From DASUCS01 sp041166385 (GTDB lineage: Bacteria > Actinomycetota > Acidimicrobiia > Acidimicrobiales > JACDCH01): 64,000 nt of DNA. This document shows, piece after piece, positions 8,270-17,007 of the stretch (positions are counted from its first letter, which is position 1; each line of letters begins with the position of its first letter). The position numbers and the translations under genes are program-made. Location: contig JBEEFW010000035.1 of assembly GCA_041166385.1 (NCBI GenBank), positions 26,164 to 90,163 on the forward strand. The letters run 5' to 3'. A model generated the notes under the pieces. It was not told the DNA's origin. It made no database searches and was given only the letters and a program-made list of their open reading frames with translations.

Positions 8270-9136
8270 GTGCCGATCCTGCACGCCATCGTCCTCGGCA
8301 TCGTCCAAGGCCTGTCGGAGTTCCTGCCGATCTCGTCGAGCGGTCACCTCTTGCTCACTCCATGGGCGTTCGGGTGGCACGACTTCGTCGGCAACGCGGA
8401 CCTCGAGAAGACGTTTGACGTCGCGTTGCATCTCGGTACCCTCCTCGGCGCCATCGCCTACTTCCGAGCGGACATCATCACGCTGGTCCGGGCGGCGTTC
8501 TTCCCGCGCCGGGCGCCAGCGGTGGTTTCTGCAGGCACGCTCGCCGCCGACCACCCGACCCCGGAAGCCGAACGACGGCTGGCGTGGCTGTTGCTGCTGT
8601 CGTGCATCCCCGGTGGGATCACCGGAGCGCTGCTCGAAACGCCGATCGAAGAGCACCTCGGCCAGATCTGGCTGATCGGCGTGATGCTGATCGTCTTCGG
8701 CCTCATCCTCTACTGGGCCGACCACCTCGCCGGTGATCGCTCGATCACCGACTTCCGCGTTCGCGATGCGGTGCTGATGGGCGCCGGTCAAGCGCTCGCG
8801 CTCTCGCCGGGTGTGTCGCGTTCCGGGGTCACGATCAGCGTCGGTCGCAAACTCGGCTTCGATCGCGACGCGGCCGCTCGGCTGTCGTTCCTGATGGGCC
8901 TGCCCATCATCGGCGGCGCGGTCGCATTGAAGCTCGGCAAGCAGTTCGCCAACGGGTTCCCCGATGGCTTCGCCGCACCGTTCTTCTGGGGCATCGTGGC
9001 GTCAGGAGTCAGCGGTTACATCGCCGTCTGGGCGCTGCTCCGCTTGATCCGCACGCGCGGCTTCACTCCGTTCGTGATCTACCGCGTCGCCATCGGTCTC
9101 GTCGTGCTCCTCGTGTACGCGACGGGCATCAGGTAG
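8270..9136 (+). CDS. uppP: Undecaprenyl-diphosphatase UppP (BacA)
   Basis: 288 aa, polytopic membrane protein. The first signature EFLPISSSGH (Glu17, Ser22-Ser24, His26) and the second GVSRSG (residues 181-186) form the UppP active site, which dephosphorylates undecaprenyl pyrophosphate to recycle the peptidoglycan carrier lipid. The GTG start at 8270 gives the canonical N-terminus just before the first helix. It follows tldE closely and converges on the serine protease gene with a 12-bp gap. Confidence 0.95.
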   Translation: MPILHAIVLGIVQGLSEFLPISSSGHLLLTPWAFGWHDFVGNADLEKTFDVALHLGTLLGAIAYFRADIITLVRAAFFPRRAPAVVSAGTLAADHPTPEAERRLAWLLLLSCIPGGITGALLETPIEEHLGQIWLIGVMLIVFGLILYWADHLAGDRSITDFRVRDAVLMGAGQALALSPGVSRSGVTISVGRKLGFDRDAAARLSFLMGLPIIGGAVALKLGKQFANGFPDGFAAPFFWGIVASGVSGYIAVWALLRLIRTRGFTPFVIYRVAIGLVVLLVYATGIR

Positions 9137-9148
9137 CGCGTCGCGCGA

Positions 9149-10072
9149 TCAGCTCTTGGTCGGACAGACGAGATCCGCGGTGCAGTCGAGCAGCCAGTTG
9201 CGCACGACCGGGATGTCGATGCGCTGATAGCCGCCGAGGTACCGGCAGTTGTCCGTGTAGCCGTAACTCGTGTCGGCGACCACATAGCCGCCGTGCATCG
9301 CCGGTCCACCTGAGTCGCCGAAGCAGGTACCTCCACCGGCGCGCGGATCGTGCTCGTTGCCGTTCATCTGAAGGAGCTGGGAGGTGAGCTTCTGGCCCAC
9401 TTCGGTCGTGTATCTGCGGACGATCGGCTGGCGTTCGGGCGTCGGCTTCTGCGGCCCCGAGTCCGCCTGTCGCACCTCGGTGCCGTAGCCGATCGTGAGG
9501 AAGTTCGTCTTGTTCAGCTTGGGTTGCTGGTACTGGTCGAGATAGTTCGCGGGGGCGATCGGTGATGTCGGCAGGCCAGGTGCGGTGTCGAGGATGATGA
9601 CGCCGGTGTCGTTCCAGTTCCTGGTGTCGGTGAAGTCGCTGTAGCTCGGATGCGTCCGCGGCGCGCCAAGGTAGTAGTGCTGGTCGCCTTGGTATCGAGG
9701 CGCCACGATGTCGGCCGGCGCGTACCCGACGGTCGAAACGGCATCTGAAGGGCCGGTGTCGTCAGCGGCGCGGGGGACGTCTCGCTCGGCCTCGTCCGCG
9801 GTGCGAGAGATCAGAGGGTCGAAGGTCACCACCACCTTGCCGATATCCTGGAAGGTGCAATGCGCGGCCGTGAGTACGACCCTTGGCGCAATCAAAGTTC
9901 CGGAGCAACGGAACCGTCCGTCGGGTTGGTAGAAGACGATCATCGCCACGTTCGAATACGTGTTCGCAGTGTCCTCGGTGCCACCGGTGATCGCAACTGC
10001 GGGCGCTGACATCGCGAGGATGGCGGAGCCACCGACGATGCTGGCAACGAGCGTTCGGAGAACCTTGCGCAT
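9149..10072 (-). CDS. Secreted trypsin-like serine protease (S1)
   Basis: 307 aa. A Sec signal peptide (MRKVLRT, then a hydrophobic core ending APAVA near residue 27) precedes the mature start ITGGTED, which resembles the IVGG activation site of chymotrypsin-fold enzymes. The triad is His71 (LTAAHC), Asp155 (NDTGVI) and Ser254 (GDSGGP). C72 and C250 plus other cysteines suggest disulfides. It is an exported endopeptidase with a short propeptide or none. The gene stands alone, and the region before its start holds no obvious regulator. Confidence 0.9.
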   Translation of the reverse strand: MRKVLRTLVASIVGGSAILAMSAPAVAITGGTEDTANTYSNVAMIVFYQPDGRFRCSGTLIAPRVVLTAAHCTFQDIGKVVVTFDPLISRTADEAERDVPRAADDTGPSDAVSTVGYAPADIVAPRYQGDQHYYLGAPRTHPSYSDFTDTRNWNDTGVIILDTAPGLPTSPIAPANYLDQYQQPKLNKTNFLTIGYGTEVRQADSGPQKPTPERQPIVRRYTTEVGQKLTSQLLQMNGNEHDPRAGGGTCFGDSGGPAMHGGYVVADTSYGYTDNCRYLGGYQRIDIPVVRNWLLDCTADLVCPTKS

Positions 10073-10159
10073 GGACCTGCTCCCACGAGACGAGTGACCT
10101 GTTCGGTCACGGACCCTAGAGCAGCAATTGGCGTTTCGCCCGAAATGCGAAACGTCCGA

Positions 10160-10810
10160 TCAGAAACCTGTCAGCGCGGGCACGACAGTGCCCGCCACGA
10201 TCGCGAACGCAACAGCTTCCGCGTCTGCGCTCCGGACGGCCACCGTCACCCGTTGCTCGTCGACGGCCACGACCAGCGCGTCGTGGGCCACGGTGAAGGC
10301 CGGCGCCTCATCCGCGCTCGCGCTCGACACGTCGAAGCCCGCGATGAGATCGACGTGATCGCCGACGGACAACGTCACCACGGCCGGACCGACAGGGATG
10401 GCCAACGCCCGCCAACCACGCGGGATGAGAGCAGCAACGCCGCGCAGTCCAGCCGGCGCGAGACGCGCCGCTAGCACCGCTTCGCCAGGCTCGATGGTGG
10501 CCACCACCGTCCGCCCAACTGGCGATCCCTCGGTCGCACCATCCGGCACGACGCCCTTTGGCCATGACTGGATCGCGATCGCGTCGGCGTCGATCACGTC
10601 GCCGACGACAATGCGGTGACGGGCCACGGCGACAGTGCGCTGCTCACCCCATTGCCGTCGCGCGTCGATCACGGTTGCCGCGGCTCGCTGCACGACCGAC
10701 AACGCGATCAGCACGACGACCGCGGCGGCGCCGACGCGCACAAGCGGGTGATGACGGACACGTCTTGGCAACAGGCGGCGACGGGCGATGACGCGACGGC
10801 GCATACGCAT
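10160..10810 (-). CDS. SAF-domain protein, CpaB/RcpC-like
   Basis: 216 aa. A basic N-terminus rich in arginine is followed by one transmembrane helix (VRVGAAAVVVLIALSVV, residues 25-41) and then an SAF domain. The SAF domain shows VARHRIVVGDVIDADAI and the later GDHVDLIAGFDV, as in CpaB/RcpC proteins of Flp pili. The ATG at 10810 has a good GGAGGAA site. No other pilus genes are in the window, so the role is uncertain; it may be an orphan CpaB-like envelope protein. Confidence 0.7.
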   Translation of the reverse strand: MRMRRRVIARRRLLPRRVRHHPLVRVGAAAVVVLIALSVVQRAAATVIDARRQWGEQRTVAVARHRIVVGDVIDADAIAIQSWPKGVVPDGATEGSPVGRTVVATIEPGEAVLAARLAPAGLRGVAALIPRGWRALAIPVGPAVVTLSVGDHVDLIAGFDVSSASADEAPAFTVAHDALVVAVDEQRVTVAVRSADAEAVAFAIVAGTVVPALTGF

Positions 10811-10861
10811 GCGCGTTCCTCCTCGAACGAGAGACCGAGGGGGAAGCCCGCGGGATCGAGG

Positions 10862-11617
10862 TTAGGTCAGCCGCGGGATCACGGCGAACAGCACATCGCG
10901 CACGCGGTGCACGTTGGCCTCGAAGAACCCGAAGACCTGCTCTTGTGTGACCGGTTCGACGCCCGGCGCGCCCTCGAGGCCGGTGTCGTAGTCGGTGATC
11001 AGCGCGACGGCTCCGTAGGGGATGCCCGCCTCGCAGGCGAGGGCCGCCTCCGGATACTGGGTCATGTTGATGACGTCCCAGCCCTGACTCCGGTACCACG
11101 CGGATTCGGCGCGCGTGGAGAACCGCGGTCCTTGCACGACCACGACCGTGCCGCGGTCGTGGACGCGGATGCCCAACTCGCTGGAGACGGCAATGAGCTC
11201 TCGGCGCAGGTGTTCGTCGTACGGGTCGGCCAGCGACACGTGCGTGGGCCCGTCGTCGAACGTGTCGTAGAACGTGTCGCGCCGGCCTGATGTGCGGTCG
11301 ACGAACTGATCCACCACCACGAAGTCGCCGGGGTGGATTGTCGACTGCAGCGATCCGGCGGCGAACGGCGCCAGCAACGCTCGCACACCGAGGGTCTGCA
11401 TCGCGGCGACGTTCGCCCGGTAGTTCACGCGATGCGGCGGGAACTCATGGTGCTGACCGTGGCGGGGGATGAACGCGACCCGCACGTCGCCGAGCACCCC
11501 GATCATGACGGGGGCGGAAGGGTCGCCGAATGGAGTGGCGACTGCGTGTTCCTCGACGTCGTCGAGGAACGTGTAGAGGCCGGACCCGCCGAACACGCCG
11601 ATGTCGGCGTGCGTCAT
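10862..11617 (-). CDS. mtnP: S-methyl-5'-thioadenosine phosphorylase
   Basis: 251 aa of the PNP/MTAP family. The phosphate-binding IGVFGGSGLY at residues 6-15, the FIPRHGQHHEFPPHRVNYRAN segment (RHGxxH then NYRAN), and the substrate loop VINMTQYPEAALACEAGIPYG (NMTxxPE, typical of MTA-specific enzymes) are all present. It cleaves MTA to adenine and methylthioribose-1-phosphate in methionine salvage. The start at 11617 overlaps the stop of the fmdB-like gene by ATGA, so both are co-expressed. Confidence 0.93.
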   Translation of the reverse strand: MTHADIGVFGGSGLYTFLDDVEEHAVATPFGDPSAPVMIGVLGDVRVAFIPRHGQHHEFPPHRVNYRANVAAMQTLGVRALLAPFAAGSLQSTIHPGDFVVVDQFVDRTSGRRDTFYDTFDDGPTHVSLADPYDEHLRRELIAVSSELGIRVHDRGTVVVVQGPRFSTRAESAWYRSQGWDVINMTQYPEAALACEAGIPYGAVALITDYDTGLEGAPGVEPVTQEQVFGFFEANVHRVRDVLFAVIPRLT

Positions 11618-11967
11618 GCGGTCTTGGCGTCAGTCGAGCTCTTGGTGGGGGCGTCCTTCTTGCTGTCCGACTTCGTGTCGGACTTCGTGTCGGACTTGGT
11701 GTCGGACTTCGAATCGGACTTCTCCGACGACGACGCCGAGTCGGACTTCGTGTCGGACGACTTGCTGTCGGACGACTTTGCGGTGCTCTTCGAACGGCTG
11801 TCGGTCTTGTAGAAGCCCGACCCCTTGAACGTGATGCCGATGTTGCCGAACACCTTGCGCAACGTGCCGCCGCACGCCGGGCACTCGGTCAACGGGTCGT
11901 CGGTGAACTTCTGGACGACCTCGAGGTGTTCGCCGCAGTCCTTGCAGCGGTACTCGTAGGTGGGCAT
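11614..11967 (-). CDS. FmdB-family zinc ribbon protein with repetitive Ser/Asp/Lys tail
   Basis: 117 aa. The N-terminal 45 residues are a standard FmdB zinc ribbon: MPTYEYRCKDCGEHLE with C8-x2-C11 and a second pair in CPACGG. Residues after about 60 are low-complexity, dominated by SDTKSD-type units, highly charged and presumably disordered. FmdB proteins are small putative regulators; the tail is longer than usual. The gene precedes mtnP with a 4-nt overlap and is divergent from plsY. Confidence 0.88.
   Translation of the reverse strand: MPTYEYRCKDCGEHLEVVQKFTDDPLTECPACGGTLRKVFGNIGITFKGSGFYKTDSRSKSTAKSSDSKSSDTKSDSASSSEKSDSKSDTKSDTKSDTKSDSKKDAPTKSSTDAKTA
11666..11721. repeat. 12-nt tandem repeat coding the SDTK tail
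   Basis: About four to five imperfect units of GTCGGACTTCGT lie in tandem, each encoding Ser-Asp-Thr-Lys on the minus strand. The repeat is in-frame, so copy number change would lengthen or shorten the FmdB tail without breaking it. Confidence 0.85.
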
Positions 11968-12040
11968 TCGTAGCTCCGGCCGGGGTTAGCAGTCGACTGG
12001 TTCGAGTGCTACAGGCTATCCGGAAGGTGCCGTACGTACA

Positions 12041-12646
12041 GTGTCGAGCGTGGTGCTCGCGACGCTCGTGGTCGTCGGTGCCTACTTCCTCGGTTGCTTT
12101 CCGACGGCGAAGCTCGTCGGCCGGCAGTCAGGCTTCGACCCTGCCGGCGGCTCGGGCAACCCTGGCGCATCCAATTCGTTCCGCCTCGGCGGCGCCCGGG
12201 CCGGTGTCCTCGTGCTCATCGGCGATGTCGGGAAGGGCGCAATGGCCGCGGGTGCCGGTCTGTTGGTCGGCGGACGCGGGTTGGGGATCGCGGCAGGGGC
12301 CGTGGCCGTGGTGGGACACGTTGCTCCCGTCACCCGGCGCTTCCGTGGCGGGAAAGGTGTGGCCACTGCAGCGGGGATGGTGGCGGTGCTCGAGCCCGTC
12401 GCGGCGATCGCGGGCGCGGTCGTGTGGATCGCAGTTGCCCGCGTCACGCGCACCGCGGTACTCGCATCGCTGGCGATGGTGGTCGTCGTCGTGGTGACAA
12501 TCGCCGTCGCCGGGCGGCCGGCGTGGGAGGTCGTGACCCTCGGCGGTGTCGCCGTTCTCGTCGTCGTGCGTCATCGTGGCAACCTGGCACGGCTCCGAGC
12601 GGGCGACGAACCGACGCTGACGAAGGAAGAGACGAGAGACCTATGA
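12041..12646 (+). CDS. plsY: Glycerol-3-phosphate acyltransferase PlsY
   Basis: 201 aa, five-helix membrane acyltransferase that moves an acyl group from acyl-phosphate to glycerol-3-phosphate, the first step of phospholipid synthesis. The three PlsY motifs are seen: SGNPGASN near residue 38, DVGKG near 65, and GHVAPVTRRFRGGKGVATAAG near 91-111. The GTG start at 12041 follows GGAAGG. It overlaps galU by ATGA. Confidence 0.93.
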   Translation: MSSVVLATLVVVGAYFLGCFPTAKLVGRQSGFDPAGGSGNPGASNSFRLGGARAGVLVLIGDVGKGAMAAGAGLLVGGRGLGIAAGAVAVVGHVAPVTRRFRGGKGVATAAGMVAVLEPVAAIAGAVVWIAVARVTRTAVLASLAMVVVVVVTIAVAGRPAWEVVTLGGVAVLVVVRHRGNLARLRAGDEPTLTKEETRDL

Positions 12647-13506
12647 GGGTGACAAAGGCGGTGATCCCGGCCGCGGGTCTGGGAACGCGCTTCCTTCCTG
12701 CCACCAAGGCGCAGCCCAAGGAGATGATGCCGGTCGTCGACAAGCCGGCGATCCAGTACGTCGTCGAGGAGGCCGTGCGCGCCGGGATCGACGACATCAT
12801 CATCATCACGGGCCGCAGCAAGCGCAGCCTCGAGGATCACTTCGACCGCAACGTCGAGCTCGAGCTCGAGCTCGAGCAGCGCGGCCGGCTCGAGGCCCTC
12901 AAGGAGGTTCGAGCGCTCGCGGACCTCGCCGACATCTTCTACGTGCGCCAGGGCGAGCCGCTCGGGCTGGGCCATGCGGTGTCGATCTGCCGGAAGCACA
13001 TCGGCGACAACCCGTTCGTCGTGCTCCTTGGCGACGACCTCATCGACGAGCGGTTGCCGCTGCTCGAAGGGATGATCGACACATACGAACGGCTCGACAG
13101 CAGCGTGATCGCGCTGATGGAGGTCGAGAACCCGTCGCTCTACGGCTGTGCGCGCGCCGAGCCGGCGGGAGACAACATCGTCCGCATACGCGACATCGTC
13201 GAGAAGCCCCCAGCGGCGGACGCGCCGTCGAACCTCGCGGTCATGGGCCGCTACGTGTTCACCCCGCAGATCTTCGACGCGCTGGCCCAGGTGCAACCGG
13301 GTGTCGGCGGCGAGATCCAGTTGACCGACGCGATCGCGCTGTTGCTGAAGGAGCAGGACGTCTACGGCTACACGTTCTCGGAGGGCAGGTACGACACCGG
13401 CAAGAAGCTCGACTACCTCCGAGCGGTCGTCGAGCTGGCCGCCCGCCGCGAAGACCTCGGCCCCGAGTTCCGCGCCTTTCTGAAGCAGTTCGTGGCGGAC
13501 CTCTGA
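12643..13506 (+). CDS. galU: UTP-glucose-1-phosphate uridylyltransferase
   Basis: 287 aa nucleotidyltransferase. The signature AVIPAAGLGTRFLPATKA, then PKEMMPVVDKPAIQYVVEE near the N-terminus, LLGDDLI (metal Asp) near 125, and the late EIQLTDAI are all GalU features. It makes UDP-glucose for glycans and envelope precursors. A run of GAGCTC triplets near 12856-12880 encodes VELELELEQR. It overlaps plsY and lies 4 bp before moeA, so these form one operon. Confidence 0.95.
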   Translation: MRVTKAVIPAAGLGTRFLPATKAQPKEMMPVVDKPAIQYVVEEAVRAGIDDIIIITGRSKRSLEDHFDRNVELELELEQRGRLEALKEVRALADLADIFYVRQGEPLGLGHAVSICRKHIGDNPFVVLLGDDLIDERLPLLEGMIDTYERLDSSVIALMEVENPSLYGCARAEPAGDNIVRIRDIVEKPPAADAPSNLAVMGRYVFTPQIFDALAQVQPGVGGEIQLTDAIALLLKEQDVYGYTFSEGRYDTGKKLDYLRAVVELAARREDLGPEFRAFLKQFVADL

Positions 13507-13510
13507 CTCC

Positions 13511-14731
13511 GTGATCTCGCTCGAGGAGGCACGGGCCCACGTACTCGATCGCGTCAAGGCGATGACGCCCGTGCGGGTCTCGAGCACCGCCGCCTACGGC
13601 TGCGTGCTCGCCGAGCCCGTGGTGGCGACCGAAGCGGTGCCGCCCTTCGACAACTCCGCGATGGACGGCTACGCCGTGCGCGCCGCGGACACTGCGGGTG
13701 CGCCACTCGAACTCCCGGTGGTCGGTGTGCTCGCCGCCGGGACCGATCCCGCGACGATCACGGTCGGTCCCGGACAGGCGGCGCGCATCATGACCGGCGC
13801 GGCGATGCCCTCTGGCGCCGACGCGATCGTGATCGTCGAACAGACCTCGCCGATCGATGACGGTCGTCGCGTGCGCATCGATGCGACGGCACGCGAGGGC
13901 GATCACATCCGGCGGGCGGGTGACGACATCCAGGTGGGCGATCTGGTCGTCGATGCGGGCACGAGGTTGACGGCGGCCCACCTCGGTGTGCTGGCGAGTG
14001 TTGGTGTGATCGCAGTGACGGTCGTGCCGCGGTTGCGGGTCGGCGTGCTCTCGACGGGTGACGAGCTCGTCGAGGGCGACGCGCCGCTCGAGCCCGGCCA
14101 GATCCGCGAATCCAACCGGCACACACTGCTGCCGATGCTCGCCGAGGCGGGATGCGATCCCGTCGATCTCGGTCTCATACGCGACGACCGCGCCGCGATC
14201 GCCGAAGCGATCGAGCACGCGGCGGCGTCGTGTGACGCGCTGCTCACCAGTGGCGGCGTCAGCATGGGCGACTTCGACGAGGTGAAGGCGGTCTTGTCCG
14301 AACGAGCGGACGACATGCGCTGGATGCAGATAGCGATCCGTCCGGCGAAGCCCTTCGCCTTCGGAACGATCGGCGGCACGCCAGTGTTCGGGCTACCCGG
14401 CAATCCCGTCTCGTCGATCATCTCGTTCGAACTGCTCGCGCGGCCTGCGCTCCGCAAGATGATGGGCCACCGCGACGACGCCCTCGACCGGCCGCGATTG
14501 CGAGCCATCGCCGACGCCGACCTGCGCCGGCATGCCGACGGCAAGGTGCACTTCGCTCGCGTGGTCATCGAGGCGGTCGAAGGTCGATTGCATGCTCGAT
14601 CGGCGGGCGGCCAAGGCTCGCATCAGCTCGCGGCGATGGCCACCGCCAATGCGCTGGCGGTGCTGCCCGACGGGAACGGAGTGACCGCAGGTGACGAAGT
14701 CGAGGTCATCCCCCTAACCTGGCCTGCATGA
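13511..14731 (+). CDS. moeA: MoeA-family molybdopterin molybdotransferase (possible Glp)
   Basis: 406 aa, full MoeA architecture. Motifs: FDNSAMDGYAVR near residues 40-51, AAMPSGADAIVIVEQ, then STGDELVEGD near 182 and SGGVSMGDFDEV near 248 (molybdopterin-binding domain), and GLPGNPVSS. MoeA inserts molybdate into adenylated molybdopterin. In mycobacteria and corynebacteria the moeA paralog next to galU is Glp, a cell-division factor that works with a membrane receptor GlpR. The same order (galU, this gene, then a membrane protein after moaC) is found here, so Glp is a real alternative. ATGA overlap with moaA favours a Moco role as well. Confidence 0.88.
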   Translation: MISLEEARAHVLDRVKAMTPVRVSSTAAYGCVLAEPVVATEAVPPFDNSAMDGYAVRAADTAGAPLELPVVGVLAAGTDPATITVGPGQAARIMTGAAMPSGADAIVIVEQTSPIDDGRRVRIDATAREGDHIRRAGDDIQVGDLVVDAGTRLTAAHLGVLASVGVIAVTVVPRLRVGVLSTGDELVEGDAPLEPGQIRESNRHTLLPMLAEAGCDPVDLGLIRDDRAAIAEAIEHAAASCDALLTSGGVSMGDFDEVKAVLSERADDMRWMQIAIRPAKPFAFGTIGGTPVFGLPGNPVSSIISFELLARPALRKMMGHRDDALDRPRLRAIADADLRRHADGKVHFARVVIEAVEGRLHARSAGGQGSHQLAAMATANALAVLPDGNGVTAGDEVEVIPLTWPA

Positions 14732-15720
14732 CGCGGGCGCTCACCGACGGTTTCGGCCGCGTCCACCGTGACCTGCGCATCTCGGTGACCGACCGGTGCA
14801 ACCTGCGCTGCACGTACTGCATGCCGGCCGAAGGCATGAACTGGCTTCCCAGGCACGAGGTGCTCACGTTCGAGGAGATCGAGCGCATCGCTCGGCTGCT
14901 CGTCGAGCGTTACGGGTTCACCTCGATCAGGTTGACCGGCGGCGAACCGACCGTGCGGGCGCACCTGCCCGTGCTCGTGGAGCGACTGGCGAGACTCGAC
15001 ACCGATCTCGCGCTCACCACCAACGGCACGACCCTCGGGCTCATCGCCCACGACCTCGCCGCCGCCGGGTTGCGGCGCATCAACGTGTCGCTCGACTCGC
15101 TGCAGCGCGACAAAGTCGTCACGCTGACGCGCCGCGATTGTCTCGACCAGGTGATCGACGGCATCGATGCGGCGATCAGCGCGGGCTTGTCGCCTGTCAA
15201 GGTCAACGCAGTACTCGTGCGCGGAGTGAATGACGACGAGGTCGTCGACTTCGCGACCTTTGGGCGCGAACGCGGTGTGAGTGTGCGCTTCATCGAATTC
15301 ATGCCGCTCGATGCGACCGGGGAGTGGACGCCCGACAAGGTGGTGTCCCGCGACGAGATCGTCGCCACCATCGGTGCGGTGTATCCGCTCGAGGCGGCCG
15401 GGCACGACCACAGTGGGTCCGAGCCGGCGGAGGTCTTCCGGTACGCGGACGGTCGCGGCGACTTCGGCGTGATCGCCAGCGTCACGAACGCGTTCTGCGA
15501 CACGTGCGACCGAGTGCGGCTCACCGCCGACGGTCAACTGCGCTCGTGCCTGTTCGCGCTCGACGAGGTCGACCTGCGGGCGCTGCTGCGGGGCGGAGCC
15601 AGCGACGACGATCTGGCCGCGGCGATCGAGCGGTGCGTCGCCGCCAAGTGGGCCGGGCACAACGTGAACCAGGTGCAGTTCATCCGTCCCCGCCGCTCCA
15701 TGAGCCAGATCGGCGGCTGA
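14728..15720 (+). CDS. moaA: GTP 3',8-cyclase MoaA
   Basis: 330 aa radical SAM enzyme. The SAM cluster cysteines are Cys24, Cys28 and Cys31 (RCNLRCTYCMPAEG). The second cluster is bound by FCDTCDRVRLTADGQLRSC near the C-terminus, and the chain ends in IGG, the conserved GG tail. It converts GTP to 3',8-cyclo-GTP in the first step of molybdenum cofactor synthesis. It overlaps moeA and is followed by moaC after 31 bp. Confidence 0.96.
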   Translation: MTRALTDGFGRVHRDLRISVTDRCNLRCTYCMPAEGMNWLPRHEVLTFEEIERIARLLVERYGFTSIRLTGGEPTVRAHLPVLVERLARLDTDLALTTNGTTLGLIAHDLAAAGLRRINVSLDSLQRDKVVTLTRRDCLDQVIDGIDAAISAGLSPVKVNAVLVRGVNDDEVVDFATFGRERGVSVRFIEFMPLDATGEWTPDKVVSRDEIVATIGAVYPLEAAGHDHSGSEPAEVFRYADGRGDFGVIASVTNAFCDTCDRVRLTADGQLRSCLFALDEVDLRALLRGGASDDDLAAAIERCVAAKWAGHNVNQVQFIRPRRSMSQIGG

Positions 15721-15751
15721 CCTGCGTCGTTGGATCTAAACTCCCGGCCAC

Positions 15752-16258
15752 ATGTCTGACCGGGGGTTGACGCATCTCGATCCGCTCGGCCGCGCCCGCA
15801 TGGTCGACGTCACGCCGAAGGAAGCCACCCACCGCCGGGCCGTCGCTCGGGGTCGGGTGTTCATGCAGCCCGACACCACCTCCCTGATTGCCCGGGGGGC
15901 CATCACCAAGGGTGACGTCCTGGCCGTGGCCCGGGTGGCCGGGATCCAGGCCGCGAAGCGCACGCCCGACCTGATTCCCCTGTGCCACCCGCTGCTGGTC
16001 GGCTCGGTCCTGGTGAACTTCCGGATCGAGGACACCTACATCGAGGTCGAGGCGCAGGTCGACACCGTCGACCGCACCGGGGTCGAGATGGAGGCCCTCA
16101 CGGCCTGCTCGATCGCCGCCCTCACGATCTACGACATGTGCAAGTCGGCCGACCGGTCGATGGTGCTGGGCGACATCGCCCTGTGGGAGAAGACCGGAGG
16201 GCGCTCGGGCAGTTACCGACGGGCCCTCGACCTTGACGACGACGCCCTCGGCGTCTGA
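15752..16258 (+). CDS. moaC: Cyclic pyranopterin monophosphate synthase MoaC
   Basis: 168 aa. It has the family landmarks RMVDVTPKEATHRRAVARG at the N-terminus, KRTPDLIPLCHPLLV (catalytic region, near residues 69-83), VEMEALTACSIAALTIYDMCKS and the C-terminal LWEKTGGRSGSY. MoaC acts after MoaA to form cPMP. A TAAACT box at 15737-15742, 9 nt before the ATG, could be a -10 element for separate expression, though no good -35 pairs with it. Confidence 0.96.
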   Translation: MSDRGLTHLDPLGRARMVDVTPKEATHRRAVARGRVFMQPDTTSLIARGAITKGDVLAVARVAGIQAAKRTPDLIPLCHPLLVGSVLVNFRIEDTYIEVEAQVDTVDRTGVEMEALTACSIAALTIYDMCKSADRSMVLGDIALWEKTGGRSGSYRRALDLDDDALGV

Positions 16259-16453
16259 CGCTCTGCGGTCGCCGGCCGCCCGCTAACTTTTGTTAGCAGG
16301 ATGCTGGACGTCCGACGTCGAACCGTAGTAGAACCGTAACAACCGCCACGCGGCGGTAAAGCTGGTGTCCGACGTTCACCGGACCGCAACCCATCCACCA
16401 TCTGTTCGGCGCGGAGGGTTACGTTCCCTGAGTTCCAAAGGCAGGCGCGGAGC
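16259..16453. other. Intergenic region with a GCTAAC hairpin
   Basis: The 195 bp after moaC carry one perfect hairpin (GCTAAC, loop TTTT, GTTAGC; 16282-16297), perhaps a weak moaC terminator without a U-tract. Two near-direct copies of GTCCGACGT (near 16310 and 16368) lie downstream. This stretch probably holds the promoter for the membrane protein gene that follows. I see no gene in it. Confidence 0.5.
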
Positions 16454-16936
16454 GTGACTTTGTTGGTCCTGTTCATCCTGGCGGTCATCTGGGCTGCGGT
16501 GCTCTTGCCGCCGTACCTGCAGAACCGCAGTGAGAGTCGACCAGCCGACTCGATTTCGTCGTTCCAGCGGCAGTTGTCCGTGCTCGAACGACGCGCGGTC
16601 GTGGTCAACCCGTCCCTCCAGCGCTCGACACCGGGGCGCTCGTTCAACGCCGAGAACGCCGCGATCCGTCTGTCGCGCAGCGAGGCCAAGAAGCGCCGGC
16701 GCGACGTGTTCTTCACGCTCGCCGGAGCTGCCGGCATCACGTTCCTCATGGCAGTGGTGCTCGGGGGGCCGGTATGGGGCCTGAACCTCATCTGCGATCT
16801 GCTCCTCGCGGCGTACGTCGCGATGCTCGTGCAGACGCAGCAACGGGCGACGGAGCGCGACTCCAAGGTGCGCTACCTGCCCAGCCGTTCGGCTCGCCCC
16901 GAGCCGGCGTTGCTGCTTCGCCGCTCCGGCAGCTGA
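16454..16936 (+). CDS. Membrane protein, GlpR/SepX-like
   Basis: 160 aa. One N-terminal helix (MTLLVLFILAVIWAAVLLPPY) is followed by a basic soluble stretch (NRSESRPADSISSFQRQLSVLER) and two more hydrophobic segments (about 77-93 and 96-110). In actinobacteria, proteins with this N-terminus (IWAAVLLPP, RPxDS, FxRQLxVLER) and a location downstream of galU-moeA correspond to the GlpR/SepX divisome membrane proteins. That identification is inferred from architecture and gene order. The GTG start at 16454 is preceded by CGGAGC. Confidence 0.6.
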   Translation: MTLLVLFILAVIWAAVLLPPYLQNRSESRPADSISSFQRQLSVLERRAVVVNPSLQRSTPGRSFNAENAAIRLSRSEAKKRRRDVFFTLAGAAGITFLMAVVLGGPVWGLNLICDLLLAAYVAMLVQTQQRATERDSKVRYLPSRSARPEPALLLRRSGS

Positions 16937-16943
16937 CCTTCGC

Positions 16944-16988
16944 CTTCTTGCGTTGACCAACCCCTCATGCGGTGGTTGCGCGGCGCAA
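16944..16988. repeat. Palindromic repeat, family 2 copy 1
   Basis: Right after the GlpR-like gene. It shows TTCTTGCGTTG, then CAACCCCTCAT, CGGTGGT and an imperfect return arm GCGGCGCAA. The same blocks occur in inverted orientation at 46237-46291. It overlaps the extreme upstream part of the translin-like reading frame, which argues for the later start of that gene. Confidence 0.7.
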
Positions 16989-17007
16989 TTTGGAGCAGGC
17001 TGCGGAG

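Noticed and set aside
12850..12880. GAGCTC tandem repeat in galU
   Set aside because: Short in-frame run coding Glu-Leu; too small to be a mobile or CRISPR-like repeat.
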